Position numbers and translations under genes: made by a program. A stretch of 64,000 nt of DNA from Stenotrophomonas nitritireducens (GTDB lineage Bacteria > Pseudomonadota > Gammaproteobacteria > Xanthomonadales > Xanthomonadaceae): the NCBI RefSeq assembly GCF_001700965.1, contig NZ_CP016756.1, positions 3,462,501-3,526,500 of the forward strand. Reading direction: 5' to 3'. The notes beneath the pieces are model-generated. The model saw only the letters and a program-made list of their open reading frames with translations. It was not told the DNA's origin and ran no database searches. Below are positions 24,894 through 34,470 of the stretch, piece after piece. Position 1 is the stretch's first letter, and the number at the start of each line of letters is the position of its first letter.

Positions 24894-25250
24894 ATGTTTT
24901 CAGTTTTGGCGATTGTCTTGCCGATTTTTGCTCTAGTCTTCGCCGGTTGGCTAGCTCGCCGGACGGGGGCGCTCGGTCCGCACTCCACGAGCGAGCTCAA
25001 TCGCTTCGTCGTGTACTTGGCATTGCCGGCCCTCCTGTTTGATGTGGTGGCCAATGCGCACTGGCGTGAGCTTTGGCACCCCGGGTTTGTCCTGAGTTTC
25101 GGCGGTGGCACGGCGGCGGTGTTTGTCGCAACGGTGCTTCTGCGCAGGTGCAGCGGTCACGCTTTGGCCGACGCCAGCATCGACGGGCTCAATGCCTCGT
25201 ATGCGAACACCGGGTTCATTGGTTTCCCCTTGGCGGCAGCCGTGCTGGGC
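24894..25250 (+). pseudogene. Truncated AEC-family (auxin efflux carrier-type) transporter
   Basis: ATG 24894 begins 5 bp after the IS end. About 119 codons fit the N-terminal half of AEC transporters: four hydrophobic segments, LPIFALVFAGWLARRTG, LNRFVVYLALPALLF, and ASYANTGFIGFPLAAAVLG. Similarity then stops at about 25250 and the frame ends at 25277. Roughly 190 C-terminal residues are lost, so it cannot form the ten-helix carrier. Sequence 25251-25396 encodes nothing I recognise. The IS lies where its promoter should be. Confidence 0.7.
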
Positions 25251-25396
25251 TCAAGGCGGCGTGTGTTCCGGTTGTAGCCCTTCGCAGCATTGGCTGAACG
25301 GATCATCGAAAGATCTAGCACTCAACGTGTGCTGGTGGGTCATCGGCGCATCCTGGTGGCCCGTTGACGATGAACCACCGCTACTGTGTAGGCGCC

Positions 25397-26008
25397 TTAG
25401 TTGGCTATTCCTAGAGCGACCCGCAAGAATGCCAAGAAGGTGTCTTCTCGCGGGGCGGCTGTCGGAATCTGCTGGAGGATGAGTCCAAACCAGAGCGCGT
25501 AGAGCCCTTCAGCGGCTTGATTCACAGGGATGGGCGTGTTCAGGTGTTGTGAGTCAACAATGCTTCGAATGAGTTCTGAGAACGCTGTGTGGTAGCCAAA
25601 CTTGGCCGAAGTGTAGGACAGGGCAAACGCCGAATCCCGATGGGCGTGAAGCTGCAACTCCATTGCAAGCAGCGACCAGTGCGTTTGGCTGGCCAAGTTG
25701 CTCAAGTGGATGGCAAGTCGAGATATCAGCGCCTCATGCCCGGCGTGAGCCATCGATCGGATGATTTCGCAGAGGGCGTTTATCTCTACGTGGATGTGGT
25801 CAGCCATTACTGCTAACAGCAGTTCGTCGCGGCTAGAGAAGTTCGAGTAGAAAGCCCCTTGGGAGTAGCCGGCCTTCTCGCAAATTGCACGCAGCGACAG
25901 CGCCCCAATGCCTCCCTTGGCGATGAATTCTGCGGCGGCAGCCATCAGCTTTTCGCGGGTCTCGAGTTGGTTCTGTTCACGTGTCTTGCGCATGGCATCG
26001 GCGTTCAT
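25397..26008 (-). CDS. TetR-family transcriptional regulator
   Basis: 203 residues if started at ATG 26008; an ATG five codons in is equally possible. The TetR HTH at residues 15-65 (REKLMAAAAEFIAKGGIGALSLRAICEKAGYSQGAFYSNFSSRDELL) is intact and the C-terminal ligand domain is helical. It is downstream of and in the same direction as oleate hydratase, 60 bp away, so it may be an autoregulated fatty-acid-responsive repressor of that pair. The ligand is inference from context. Confidence 0.85.
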   Translation of the reverse strand: MNADAMRKTREQNQLETREKLMAAAAEFIAKGGIGALSLRAICEKAGYSQGAFYSNFSSRDELLLAVMADHIHVEINALCEIIRSMAHAGHEALISRLAIHLSNLASQTHWSLLAMELQLHAHRDSAFALSYTSAKFGYHTAFSELIRSIVDSQHLNTPIPVNQAAEGLYALWFGLILQQIPTAAPREDTFLAFLRVALGIAN

Positions 26009-26067
26009 ATGGAAAGTAAAAAGGGGAGGGGCTCTGGCCGCCTCCCCTTGCTAGGCCCGGCTTGCTA

Positions 26068-28029
26068 TCAGGCGCCCGGCTTCAGTTTATCCCGAACATG
26101 ATGGATCCAATCAGACACCGCTCCAAGTGCCGCCGCCGCAGTGTGGTTGGCCTTCATACGCGAGCTTGCCGCTTGATCGCTGGATCCACCGTCTCCTGCT
26201 GGCAGCGGCGGGAGGATGTGGGCGAAGTAGGTGTTGTCGAGCAGTCGATGGAGCAGCCGCTCGCCCATGAACGGCTCGTTGTTGTTCAGGGCACGAGCAC
26301 CCTTGATCAGATTTCGGACGTCGTATTGCGTGGGGCTGATATCGGCGACCTGCTTTCGTAGCCCCAGAAGCGTGTACACGCCAATCCGCGCAGTCCTGAC
26401 GGAACTCTCCATGGTGAAGATGATGTCATTAGACGTCTCCACGAATTGGCCCAGCAGAGCGAGATTGGTGCACCCGGCTGGAACAACACGCGGTCGATCT
26501 CCAGCAGCTCGTGGCATAAATTGAGCCGTGATGAATGGCATCAGGGCAAGGCGAACCTTGGTCTGTCTGGCCACTTCATCCACCTGATCCACAATGCCGA
26601 GGTGGTAGCAAAGCTCAGCAAGAATTTCGCGGCCCGTACACTCAGGCATTGGTTTTAGTACATGGTTGCCTTTGCTGTCCATGACCAAGGCATAGACCCA
26701 AAGCACCAGTACGTCGTCTGGTTGTGTGGGGAAATGCGGTTGACGATTGCAGGTGAAGCTGAGAACCCAGTTCGAGTCGGTAAAGGTGATGATTCCACCG
26801 GTCACCGTTTTTCCCGAATAAGGGTCATTGATTGAGAGATCTTTGAGGCGCTCGGTCAACGGCGAAGGCTTGCACGTCAGGGTGGCAGACTCCCACATCG
26901 AGCGACTGGGTTGCCCGCAGAACTTTTCAGGCTTACCAAAGACGTGGGACTTCTTGGCCAGGTTCTGCCACAACGCCCAATCGCTTGAGTCGCCAGGGGG
27001 CGTGGTGGCTCGAGTGAGGTCGGGAGCAGTATCCAGATCGCCGTAGGCTGTACCCTCCGTCATCGATCCAGTCAGGGCAAAAACCACGTCCTTCGCGCCG
27101 ATGTCAATCTTCTGATCCCGCCCGTCTACCTTCGCAAGAATGGAGGTCACGGTACGCTCGCCGTTGTTGTCCGTCATGTCCAGGTCGTAGACGCGCGTGC
27201 CGAATTCTACGTTGACGCCTTGGCCCTTGAGGTAGTTGACCAGGGGGACGACGAAGCTGTCGTACTGGTTGTATTTTGGGAACACGAGCGCTGACATATC
27301 CGTCAAGCCGTCGATTGCATCCAAAAAGCGATGCATGTACAACTTCACTTCCAGCAGACTTTGCCAGTTCTGGAACGCAAACATCGAGCGCCAGAGGTAC
27401 CAGAAGTTGGTCTCCAGAAAGCTATCGCTGAAGTACTGTTCGATGGTGATGTCATCGAGGTCCTCCTTGCGCTTCAGGAGAAGCTTGATCAATTCCCATT
27501 GGTGGGCGGAAGAAAGCCCCAAGGTGCTGAAATCCCGAATTTGGCCTTGCTTGTGCATCAATCGGGACTTGGACCAATTAGGATCATTGTCGTTCACCGC
27601 CCGATACTCATCCAAGACCGAGTAAGGGGACGGGTACTCCAGCGCGGGAATGTCCTGGAAGAGATCCCAAAAGTGATCGTAGTTCCAGTTCATCTCGCGC
27701 CCGCCTCGGATCAGGTAGCCATCTTCGGCGTTCCCTGAGCCGTCCAGTGATCCGCCTGGAGTGCCCACGGCATCGAGGATGGTTATGTCCTGCCCCTTCA
27801 TCCGCCCGTCGCGGATCAAGTAAAAGGCAGAGGCCAGACCCGCGATTCCACTTCCGATGATCCATGCTTTCCTGCCTTCCACTTGATCCACAGGCAGGGG
27901 GCGGTTGCGCATATAGGGTCCAACAGTGTCCGGAGGCGGCAGCGTATCCGAGGGCCCCTTTCGCCAGTGCCCATCCCCTACGTTCGCTTCAATGCTCGGT
28001 CCAGCTTTGGGATAACTCACTTCTTCCAT
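26068..28029 (-). CDS. ohyA: Oleate hydratase
   Basis: 653 residues. The Rossmann FAD motif [18 protein letters not shown] is at about residues 53-70, the conserved [16 protein letters not shown] contains the Glu implicated in water activation, and the [20 protein letters not shown] segment carries the catalytic-region Tyr. The C-terminus has [34 protein letters not shown]. OhyA is a peripheral membrane flavoenzyme adding water to cis-9 double bonds of free unsaturated fatty acids (EC 4.2.1.53), giving 10-hydroxy acids. It is grouped with a TetR gene in a region full of IS elements, so it was probably acquired. Confidence 0.92.
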   Translation of the reverse strand: MEEVSYPKAGPSIEANVGDGHWRKGPSDTLPPPDTVGPYMRNRPLPVDQVEGRKAWIIGSGIAGLASAFYLIRDGRMKGQDITILDAVGTPGGSLDGSGNAEDGYLIRGGREMNWNYDHFWDLFQDIPALEYPSPYSVLDEYRAVNDNDPNWSKSRLMHKQGQIRDFSTLGLSSAHQWELIKLLLKRKEDLDDITIEQYFSDSFLETNFWYLWRSMFAFQNWQSLLEVKLYMHRFLDAIDGLTDMSALVFPKYNQYDSFVVPLVNYLKGQGVNVEFGTRVYDLDMTDNNGERTVTSILAKVDGRDQKIDIGAKDVVFALTGSMTEGTAYGDLDTAPDLTRATTPPGDSSDWALWQNLAKKSHVFGKPEKFCGQPSRSMWESATLTCKPSPLTERLKDLSINDPYSGKTVTGGIITFTDSNWVLSFTCNRQPHFPTQPDDVLVLWVYALVMDSKGNHVLKPMPECTGREILAELCYHLGIVDQVDEVARQTKVRLALMPFITAQFMPRAAGDRPRVVPAGCTNLALLGQFVETSNDIIFTMESSVRTARIGVYTLLGLRKQVADISPTQYDVRNLIKGARALNNNEPFMGERLLHRLLDNTYFAHILPPLPAGDGGSSDQAASSRMKANHTAAAALGAVSDWIHHVRDKLKPGA

Positions 28030-28122
28030 GGTCGTTCCTTGTTGATGAGACGCCTCCTCAGTCTATTTGGAATATCGAGTGAAAGCCAGATTTCAAGTGG
28101 AATCCATCTCAGCCTTGAATGC

Positions 28123-28560
28123 CTAGTCGGAGGTCCCAGAGCTGCTTGCGTGCATGCGCCTGCGGGGATGCTCCAGGCGAAGTTGGGGATTTGGGTTGCG
28201 GAGGGAGAGTCGAAAGCTCCTGCGTTCAGGGCGCGGTGTTCGGACACGCTGACCGTGCAAGGCCTGCAACCTGTTCTGTCGCATCAAGCGTGCAGCAGAG
28301 TGCTTGATGCATGTCTCTCCTACCTTTCGCAGGCCAAGGAACACCCTCGGTGAAGTAGGGGCCGTGCTAGCGAAGCGACGCGCGGATCAGCCGAAACAAC
28401 CGCATCATCCTGAGCTTGATCGGAAAAAGATGTTCCCGTCATGAGTTGTCGTCTGCTCGAGCAACCCCGAGCAGACGGCACGTCATCTGGATGCTGAACT
28501 CACCTCGGAGAGAATCGATGAGGTTATAAGCTCGCTGGGTCTTGCTGATGACTTGGCCTT
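28123..28560 (-). pseudogene. Decayed IS3-family transposase (orfB remnant)
   Basis: On the minus strand two disconnected pieces can be read. An OrfB start-like piece (LRGEFSIQMTCRLLGVAR) lies near 28530-28440. The HTH_21-like piece RKVGETCIKHSAARLMRQNRLQALHG lies at 28330-28250 and is close in pattern to the OrfB at 24008. Stops and frame changes separate them and no DDE core or ends are recognisable. This is an old fragment of a related IS. Confidence 0.6.
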
Positions 28561-28940
28561 TGCAGACATGGCCGCCTCCCGAGGTTATTCCGGCGGAGCC
28601 TAGCTCTGTCCGGAATGTATTGGGAGCGCCAAACTGACCAGGCCGCGCATTTCATTGATAAAAGCCATTGGCGATCCAGTTGACTCGCTCGCAGCCGCTT
28701 TGGGCCGTTCCCAAAACCATGTCGCGAGCTGTCCCTTGCGTGTGAGACGGCGCAGCTCGGATTGTCCGGATTCTTTGATGTACCGGCACTCTTAGCTGTG
28801 GACGCTAATCGCGCCCAAGCGGATATTCGCCCCGTCTACATATAACTGCTACGTGGTGAATCGCACAGATTCTCAATGGCGGACATTCCCCAATAGAGTT
28901 TTAGCTGCAATTCGTGAAAGCCTTGGCCAGTCTTTCAGCT
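28561..28940. other. Non-coding stretch before the integrase 3' end
   Basis: I see no gene, tRNA or clear repeat here. Small open frames have no ribosome site. It is probably eroded mobile-element DNA. Confidence 0.35.
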
Positions 28941-30143
28941 TTATTGCTCTGGCTGAATGTAGTCAGCCCACGCTTGCATCATCGGTCGTCGCTGATCCAG
29001 TAAGTCGGTTCGATGATATGCCGCCTCAACCTGATTTTTAACGGTGTGAGCTAGAGCGCGCTCAGCCAAGTCCCTGGCGTATCCTTTTTCGCTGCACCAG
29101 TCGCGAAAGCTAGAGCGGAATCCATGTGCTGTGGCTACTCGGCTCTCTGAATCGCTGGGGGCCGAGAGTCTACGTAATAGGGCAGTCAGAGTCATATCTG
29201 ACAGTACCTTTCGGGCTTGAATGGATGGGAATACGAGTTCGTCGTCATGGCCGACTTGCTGTTGGAGCAAGGCCACTGCCTGCTTGGAGAGTGGAACTCT
29301 GTGAACTTGTCTAGCCTTCATTCGGTCTGCTGGAACTATCCATAGCCCGTTACGTAGATTCACCTCACTCCAAGTCATGGCTCGGACCTCGCCGGAGCGG
29401 GCGCCCGTCAGGATCAGAAAAAGCAACGCGCGGCGGGTCACGTCGAATTCACCCGCGGTTGCCAACTCCGCTCCGACAAATGTGGGGACGTCCTGCCAAG
29501 GCATTGCGGGCTGGTGTTCTTGGCGGATCGTCTTGCTGGGTTGCTGAGGGAGCAAGTGGTTGACCACATCCACGGGGTTAGCTTGGTTGAAACCGTGCGC
29601 CCAGCCCCAAGCCATTACGGCATGAATACGCTGTTTAACGCGTGAGGCAGTTTCGGCCTTTTCAAGCCAGATGGGGCGTAGGACTTCGGCGATGTGCCGA
29701 GGCTGTAGCTGGTCGATCGGCAGGCTCCCAATTTTTGGGAAGACATACTCGACCAGTGTGTTGATCCACTGCTGGGCATGTTTGTCATTCCGCCAGCCAG
29801 GCCTCATCTCGGTGTGGACCTGTGTCGCAGCCTCCTTAAAGGTCGGTATCTGGAGCTTGGTGGCTTCCAGGGCTTTCACTGTTAAGGGGTCCTGTCCCGT
29901 CGCGATCAGGTCTCGCATCTCTCGAGCCAGCTTCCCTGCTGCGGCAATAGTGACTTGTGGATAGCCGCCTAACCCAGCGTTCCTACGTTTCCCAGTCGAG
30001 GGGCTGACGTATCGAAATACCCATTTTCCTTGGCCCTTCAGGGTCGATGAGGGGAGGAGGCTCAGGCCAGTGACGGCTCCATGAGGTACTGCGCGACTTC
30101 CGGGAAGGATGCTTCGTGCTTTGACATCGGTGAGAAGTGACAT
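28941..30143 (-). CDS. Tyrosine recombinase / P4-type site-specific integrase
   Basis: 400 residues. The N-terminus has a DUF4102-like arm-binding segment (KWVFRYVSPSTGKRRNAGLGGYPQVTIAAAGKLA), followed by a SAM-like core-binding domain. The catalytic domain has Arg249 (TGARSGEVR), His340-x-x-Arg343 (HGFRSSFRDW), His366 (RALAHT) and nucleophile Tyr376 (AAYHRTD). Integrases of this class use tRNA 3' ends, and a tRNA-Ser-like half site lies 170 bp upstream of its start. It is the likely integrase of the accessory region to its left. Confidence 0.92.
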   Translation of the reverse strand: MSLLTDVKARSILPGSRAVPHGAVTGLSLLPSSTLKGQGKWVFRYVSPSTGKRRNAGLGGYPQVTIAAAGKLAREMRDLIATGQDPLTVKALEATKLQIPTFKEAATQVHTEMRPGWRNDKHAQQWINTLVEYVFPKIGSLPIDQLQPRHIAEVLRPIWLEKAETASRVKQRIHAVMAWGWAHGFNQANPVDVVNHLLPQQPSKTIRQEHQPAMPWQDVPTFVGAELATAGEFDVTRRALLFLILTGARSGEVRAMTWSEVNLRNGLWIVPADRMKARQVHRVPLSKQAVALLQQQVGHDDELVFPSIQARKVLSDMTLTALLRRLSAPSDSESRVATAHGFRSSFRDWCSEKGYARDLAERALAHTVKNQVEAAYHRTDLLDQRRPMMQAWADYIQPEQ

Positions 30144-30313
30144 GAGTTCTTTGGTGTTTCCGGTATGCCATCCAGTATGCCATTTGGAGGGGGCTGTTGA
30201 TGGACAGTACTGGACATGTTTGGAGTAAGGGTTTGTGTAAGGTATTGAAATTAATGCATTAAATATGAGTTTTCTGGATTGCCTTGGACCGGGCTGGACG
30301 AGTATTAGGCAGA

Positions 30314-30330
30314 CCCCCTCTCCGCCAGAT
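30314..30330 (+). other. Probable att half-site (tRNA-Ser 3'-end-like)
   Basis: CCCCCTCTCCGCCAGAT reproduces the acceptor-stem 3' strand, discriminator and CCA of tRNA-Ser (compare the intact gene ending at 42333, CCCCCTCTCTCCGCCAGAT). No T-arm or remaining tRNA precedes it. A terminator like those behind tRNA genes follows at once. This is the pattern of the distal attachment site of an element inserted in a tRNA-Ser gene. Confidence 0.55.
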
Positions 30331-30335
30331 ACTGG

Positions 30336-30361
30336 AAAAAGCCACCTTCGGGTGGCTTTTT
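30336..30361 (+). terminator. Rho-independent terminator next to the att half-site
   Basis: Stem AAAAAGCCACC / GGTGGCTTTTT with a TTCG loop and T-rich end. It was probably the terminator of the original tRNA-Ser transcript and now marks the edge of core DNA. Confidence 0.75.
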
Positions 30362-30451
30362 CTTTTGCGGCAGCCTGAGCCGCTGGAAAGCGGGCGAAGG
30401 CCGCGCGGCTGCAGCGGCTACACTGTGCGCCTGATCAACCTGGTAAGCCCC

Positions 30452-30850
30452 ATGTCAGAAATTCTCGTCCCCGTGTCCTTTGGTGAGTTGCTGGACAAGA
30501 TATCCATCCTGCAGATCAAGTCCGAGCGCATGAGCGATGCGGCAAAGCTGGTCAATGTGCGCAACGAGCTGAGCGCGCTCGACAGCACCTGGGCAGCGCA
30601 TCCGGCCGCAGCGCAGGACATCAGCGCCCTGCGCACGGAGCTGAAGGCGGTCAACGAGCGCCTGTGGGACATCGAAGACGACATCCGCCTGAAGGAGAAG
30701 GCCCAGGCCTTCGACGATGCCTTCGTGCAGCTGGCGCGCAGCGTCTACATCCAGAACGATGAGCGCGCGCGCATCAAGAAGGCCATCAACCTGGCGCTGG
30801 GTTCCAGCTACGTGGAAGAAAAGTCGTACCAGGACTACCGCGCCGGCTGA
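30452..30850 (+). CDS. DUF6165 family protein
   Basis: 132 residues from ATG 30452. The start MSEILVPVSFGELLDKISILQIKSERM and the end NLALGSSYVEEKSYQDY are typical of this small helical family, found near LPS glycosyltransferase genes in Proteobacteria. The biochemical role is not known to me. The next gene (convergent) is an LPS heptosyltransferase, which fits that context. It is the first core-type gene after the accessory region. Confidence 0.75.
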   Translation: MSEILVPVSFGELLDKISILQIKSERMSDAAKLVNVRNELSALDSTWAAHPAAAQDISALRTELKAVNERLWDIEDDIRLKEKAQAFDDAFVQLARSVYIQNDERARIKKAINLALGSSYVEEKSYQDYRAG

Positions 30851-30861
30851 ATCTGTTCTGC

Positions 30862-31190
30862 AGGAGCGGCGTAAGCCGCGAAGCTCATGGATCACCAGAT
30901 CGCGAAAATTACTGGTGGGTCAGCACAGCCAGCTTCGCCGCTGACGCAGCTCCCACAAAAAAGCCTATATCCGCTTTGTAGGAGCGGCATAAGCCGCGAA
31001 GCTCGTAGATCAACAGATGGCAGAAATTCCCTGAGCTGCAGCAATGCCAGCTTCGCCGCTGACGCAGCTCCTACAACCAAGCACAAGCCTGCCTTGTAGG
31101 AGCGGCGTAAGCCGCGAAGCTCGTAGGTCAACAGATGGCAGAAATGCCCTGAGCTGCAGCAATGCCAGCTTCGCGGCTGACGCCGCTCGT
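30862..31190. repeat. Three tandem copies of a REP-pair element
   Basis: Copies of AGGAGCGGCGTAAGCCGCGAAGCT start at 30862, 30980 and 31098. Each is followed about 70 bp later by an inverted partner (starting near 30931, 31049 and 31168, AGCTTCGCCGCTGACGCAGC type). Each roughly 95-bp unit can fold into one long hairpin with a conserved interior. It fills the gap between the convergent DUF6165 and heptosyltransferase genes; no gene is present. Confidence 0.8.
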
Positions 31191-31203
31191 GCACCGCCGG
31201 CTC

Positions 31204-32250
31204 TCAGCCCGTATGGTCTGCGCGATAGCGCTCGAATGCGGCAATCGCATCATCGACGGTGATCAGCGACATCACCTCGTCGAACTCGATCTTGGTGCCC
31301 CATTTCAATGCGCTGGCCGGCTTGTGCAGATAGCGACGGGCAGCGTCGTCATAGCGGTCGACGCAGTAGCGACGGTCGGAGTAGGGGCCGCTGCGCGCCG
31401 GGTTGCTGGCCGCATGCAGGCCCAGCACCTTGGTGCCCACCGCATTGGCGATATGCATCGGACCCGAATCTGGGGTGACCAGCAGCGTCGCGCGGGCCAG
31501 CAGGGCGGGCAACTGCTTGAGCGTGTCCTTGCCCACCAGGTCCAGTGCCGGGTGCTTCATCGCGGCGAGGATGGCATCGCTGGTGCTGCGTTCCAGCTCG
31601 CTGCGGCCCCCGCACAGCACCACCCGCCAGCCCTGGCTCGCCGCATGGTCGGCCAGCGCGGCGTGCCGCTCGGGATACCAGTTGCGGCGCTGGTGGCTGG
31701 AGCAGGGCGAGATCATCAGTACCGGGCGGCCATCCTCGTCCCACTGCGCACGTGCCCACTCATGCGCTTCCGCTGGCGTTGCCAGGTCCCAGCTGACCTC
31801 GGTCTGCTTCAAGCCCAACGGCTCGCAGAAGCTGCCAATGGCGTCGAGCACGTGGATGCCCGGGCGGTCGGGGATGCGCTCATTGATGAAGAGCCCATGC
31901 AGGTCCTTGGAGCGCGACCTGTCATAGCCGATGCGGCGCTTGGCCGGAATGAAGGCCGACAGCAGGTTGGCGCGTGCGGCCACCTGCATCTGCAGCAGCG
32001 CGGCGAAGCGTCCCGGCGGAAATTCGCGACGCAGCGCACGCATTCCCGCCAATCCGCTGTTCTTGTCGTAGATATGGAAGCTGACCCCGGGCAGGCCATC
32101 GAGTAGCTTGTGGCCGGCCTTGTCGATCACCCAATGCAGCGGCGTGCCTGGAAAACCCTGCTGCAGCGTGCGTACCAGCGGAACCACATGGGTCACATCG
32201 CCCAATGCCGAGAGGCGTAAAAGACACAGTGGGGAGGACGATGCAGGCAT
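31204..32250 (-). CDS. LPS heptosyltransferase-like glycosyltransferase family 9 protein
   Basis: 348 residues with the GT9 pattern: N-terminal [23 protein letters not shown], central [24 protein letters not shown], and the nucleotide-sugar site [24 protein letters not shown]. These enzymes transfer heptose from ADP-heptose to inner-core lipid A-Kdo at the cytoplasmic face of the inner membrane. Transfer to the first core position (WaaC-like) is plausible. It is divergent from the Kdo kinase gene, supporting an LPS core role. Confidence 0.87.
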   Translation of the reverse strand: MPASSSPLCLLRLSALGDVTHVVPLVRTLQQGFPGTPLHWVIDKAGHKLLDGLPGVSFHIYDKNSGLAGMRALRREFPPGRFAALLQMQVAARANLLSAFIPAKRRIGYDRSRSKDLHGLFINERIPDRPGIHVLDAIGSFCEPLGLKQTEVSWDLATPAEAHEWARAQWDEDGRPVLMISPCSSHQRRNWYPERHAALADHAASQGWRVVLCGGRSELERSTSDAILAAMKHPALDLVGKDTLKQLPALLARATLLVTPDSGPMHIANAVGTKVLGLHAASNPARSGPYSDRRYCVDRYDDAARRYLHKPASALKWGTKIEFDEVMSLITVDDAIAAFERYRADHTG

Positions 32251-32268
32251 GTGTTGTTAGACTCGCTG

Positions 32269-33021
32269 ATGATGGTCGCATTTGACGCCACTGAAGCGCT
32301 GACGCCCTGCCGCGATGGTCGCGGCTATGGCGCCATTCTGTTCGACCGCGAACGCCTGCGGCAAGCCGATCCCGGCTTGTTCGCGCCTGCGCAATGGGGC
32401 AGCAAGGCGCATCCGGTAGGCGAGGGCGGCCGTGGCGGGGCATGGTTCATCGACGCACCGTTCGGCCGCAGCGTGTTGCGGCAGTACCTGCGCGGTGGCG
32501 TCGCCGCCAAATTCAGCCGCAGCAGCTACCTGTGGCGCGGTGCCAACCGCACGCGCAGTTTTGCCGAATTCCGGCTGATGCGGGAGTTGATCGCGCAGAA
32601 GCTGCCGGTGCCGCGCCCGTATGCGGCGTTCTACATGCGCCAGGGCCTGCGCTATGAGGCGGCAATCCTGATGGAGCGGCTGGAAGACGTGCGCTCGCTG
32701 GCCGATCACGCGCAGGTCACCGGCCGTGCCGCGCCCTGGGAAGAAGCCGGGCGGATGATTGCCCGTTTCCACCGGGCCGGCCTGGACCATGCCGATCTGA
32801 ACGCCCACAACATTCTGTTTGACGATGCCGGCCGTGGCTGGCTGATCGATTTCGACCGCGGCGTGTTGCGCATTCCGGCCACCCGCTGGCGCGAGCGCAA
32901 CCTCAAGCGCCTGCTGCGTTCGCTGCTGAAGCTGCGCGGTGCGCGCAGCCGCGAGGACGTTGAGCAGGACTATGCGCGGCTGCGCCGTGCCTATGATCTG
33001 GCCTGGAACCGGGGCGTGTGA
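32269..33021 (+). CDS. kdkA: 3-deoxy-D-manno-octulosonic acid (Kdo) kinase
   Basis: About 250 residues; ATG at 32269 or 32272 ([25 protein letters not shown]). The kinase-like fold shows a glycine-rich area, [23 protein letters not shown] with the conserved Glu, the [19 protein letters not shown] catalytic loop (His-x-Asp, Asn) and the metal-binding WLIDFDRG. KdkA phosphorylates Kdo on lipid A precursor, the usual modification in organisms with a single Kdo. It is divergent from the heptosyltransferase gene and followed 1 bp later by the MBL gene. Confidence 0.9.
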   Translation: MMVAFDATEALTPCRDGRGYGAILFDRERLRQADPGLFAPAQWGSKAHPVGEGGRGGAWFIDAPFGRSVLRQYLRGGVAAKFSRSSYLWRGANRTRSFAEFRLMRELIAQKLPVPRPYAAFYMRQGLRYEAAILMERLEDVRSLADHAQVTGRAAPWEEAGRMIARFHRAGLDHADLNAHNILFDDAGRGWLIDFDRGVLRIPATRWRERNLKRLLRSLLKLRGARSREDVEQDYARLRRAYDLAWNRGV

Positions 33022-33022
33022 G

Positions 33023-33787
33023 ATGAGTTGGGCGTTGCGTTTTCTGGGTGTCGGCAATGCGTCGGCAGTGGAGCTGGGTTCGCCGATGTCGGTGATCGAG
33101 CATGGCGGCCAGCCGTGGCTGACCATCGATTGCGGCGGCGAAGGCCTGACCGCCTATCGCAGGCATTACGGCGCCATGCCCGATGCCTTGTTCATCACCC
33201 ATATCCATCTGGACCACGTGGCCGGTTTCGAGCGCCTGTTCGTGGATGCGTTCTTCAACCCGCAGCGACGCGGCAAGGTGCGGCTGTATGTGCCGGCACC
33301 GCTGGTCCCGCTGCTGCACAAGCGGGTAGGGGACTACCCGAACGTGCTCGCCGAAGGTGGCGCCAACTTCTGGGATGCCTTCCAGCTGATCGTGGTGGGC
33401 GATGCGTTCTGGCATGAAGGCGTGCGCCTGGAGGTATTCCCGGTACGCCACCATTGGCCGGAGACCGCCTACGGCCTGCGCCTGCAGGGCGCGCTGGTAT
33501 GGAGCGGCGACACCCGCCCGATCCCGGAGATGCTGGCGTGCTTTGCCGGCGACAACGAACTGATCGCCCACGACTGCGGCCTGCACGGCAACCCGTCGCA
33601 CACCGGCGTGGACGACCTGGAGCGCGAATACGACGCCGCCACGCAGGCGCGGATGATGCTCTACCACTACGCCAGCAGTGCCGACGGCGAAGCACTGCGC
33701 GCCCGCGGCCACCGCGTGGCCATGCCGGGCGAGTGCGTGGTACTGGCGGAGCCGACGGCGCCGCGTGCGGAGCTGTTTGAGGGGTGA
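33023..33787 (+). CDS. MBL-fold metallohydrolase
   Basis: 254 residues. The metallo-beta-lactamase motif is seen as FITHIHLDHVAGFERL (HxHxDH), with a later His (RHHWPETAYGLRL), Asp (VWSGDTRPIPE) and His (LIAHDCGLHG). The overall layout is that of RNase Z/arylsulfatase-like members. The substrate is unknown. The start is 1 bp after the kdkA stop, so it is in the same operon. Confidence 0.85.
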   Translation: MSWALRFLGVGNASAVELGSPMSVIEHGGQPWLTIDCGGEGLTAYRRHYGAMPDALFITHIHLDHVAGFERLFVDAFFNPQRRGKVRLYVPAPLVPLLHKRVGDYPNVLAEGGANFWDAFQLIVVGDAFWHEGVRLEVFPVRHHWPETAYGLRLQGALVWSGDTRPIPEMLACFAGDNELIAHDCGLHGNPSHTGVDDLEREYDAATQARMMLYHYASSADGEALRARGHRVAMPGECVVLAEPTAPRAELFEG

Positions 33788-33867
33788 GGCGCAAGTTGCA
33801 GCTGTCGCGGCTGTAGAAGCAGCGCAATTGCACGAAGCATCAGTCGCTCAATAGAAACGATATCCGA

Positions 33868-33988
33868 GCCCCTCTCCCGCCCGCGGGAGAGGGGTTGGGG
33901 TGAGGGCAAGCAGGAGCCGTATTAAATAAGCCCGCAGGTACCGCCCCGAAGCTCCAAAGCCCCGGGTGCACTGTGCTTACCCGGGCTA
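33868..33988. repeat. Extragenic repeats (CTCTCCCGC hairpin and GGGTAAGC-type REP)
   Basis: 33868-33905 holds the palindrome CCCCTCTCCCGC/GCGGGAGAGGGG followed by TTGGGGTGAGGG; the same unit recurs at 35279-35310 and 59655-59690. At 33958-33988 there is a CCGGGTGCACTGTGCTTACCCGGGCTAC hairpin, also present near maf (52957 and 53023). Confidence 0.7.
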
Positions 33989-34055
33989 CAAGGCCACAAC
34001 GCGTACATGCAGCACCACCGCTTCATCAGCGGCGGAACTTTCCAAGGCCCAAAAA

Positions 34056-34166
34056 GGTGGCGACCCCGCCGGCTTACCTCGGCGCCCGCGTCGATCGATA
34101 CCGTTGCTGCCTTCCGGCCCTGGCGGGATTTTCGACCTAGCGTCGCGAGGGGCCGACGGGGCCACC
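34056..34166 (-). ncRNA. ffs: 4.5S RNA of the signal recognition particle
   Basis: On the minus strand the transcript begins GGTGGCCCCGTCGG and ends CCGGCGGGGTCGCCACC, so the ends pair. The apical part contains CCAGGGCCGGAAGGCAGC, the SRP domain IV with the GGAA tetraloop and the asymmetric loop bound by Ffh. Five T follow at 34055-34051, a terminator. At about 111 nt it is the standard small bacterial SRP RNA. Confidence 0.9.
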
Positions 34167-34405
34167 ATAGAGACGATCAGGCCGCGCGATGCGCGGCCAT
34201 TCACGATACGAGAGGCCGGGGCGATGAGATCATCAGCCGCCGATGCTTCATGGACCGGACACAAACTGGAGCAGGTCCTGATCGTGTGTGGCGATTGTAG
34301 CGTATGCATGCACCAGCCGACCAGACTTCCGGCTTGAACCCCGTGTAACCCGCTGCCGCCGTTTGACGGCCCACAAGGTCCGGCTTGGATAGAATGCCCG
34401 CCCAA

Positions 34406-34454
34406 CGGAGGACGACCTCCGCCCATCACGGGACTTCACCCAGGACGGCCTGGC
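34406..34454 (+). promoter_or_regulatory. Guanidine-II (mini-ykkC) riboswitch
   Basis: Two short stem-loops with the diagnostic ACGR tetraloops: GGAGG-ACGA-CCTCC (34407-34420) and CCAGG-ACGG-CCTGG (34440-34453). The second lies just before the AGGAGG ribosome site (34461-34466) of the sugE/gdx gene. This class binds guanidinium through paired ACGR loops and frees the ribosome site. A TAGAAT at 34390-34395 may be the -10 box. Confidence 0.9.
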
Positions 34455-34470
34455 TTCTCTAGGAGGCTGT

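Noticed and set aside
30862..31190. Regularly spaced palindromes resembling a CRISPR array
   Set aside because: The interior between palindromes is also repeated rather than unique, and there are no cas genes; they are REP pairs.
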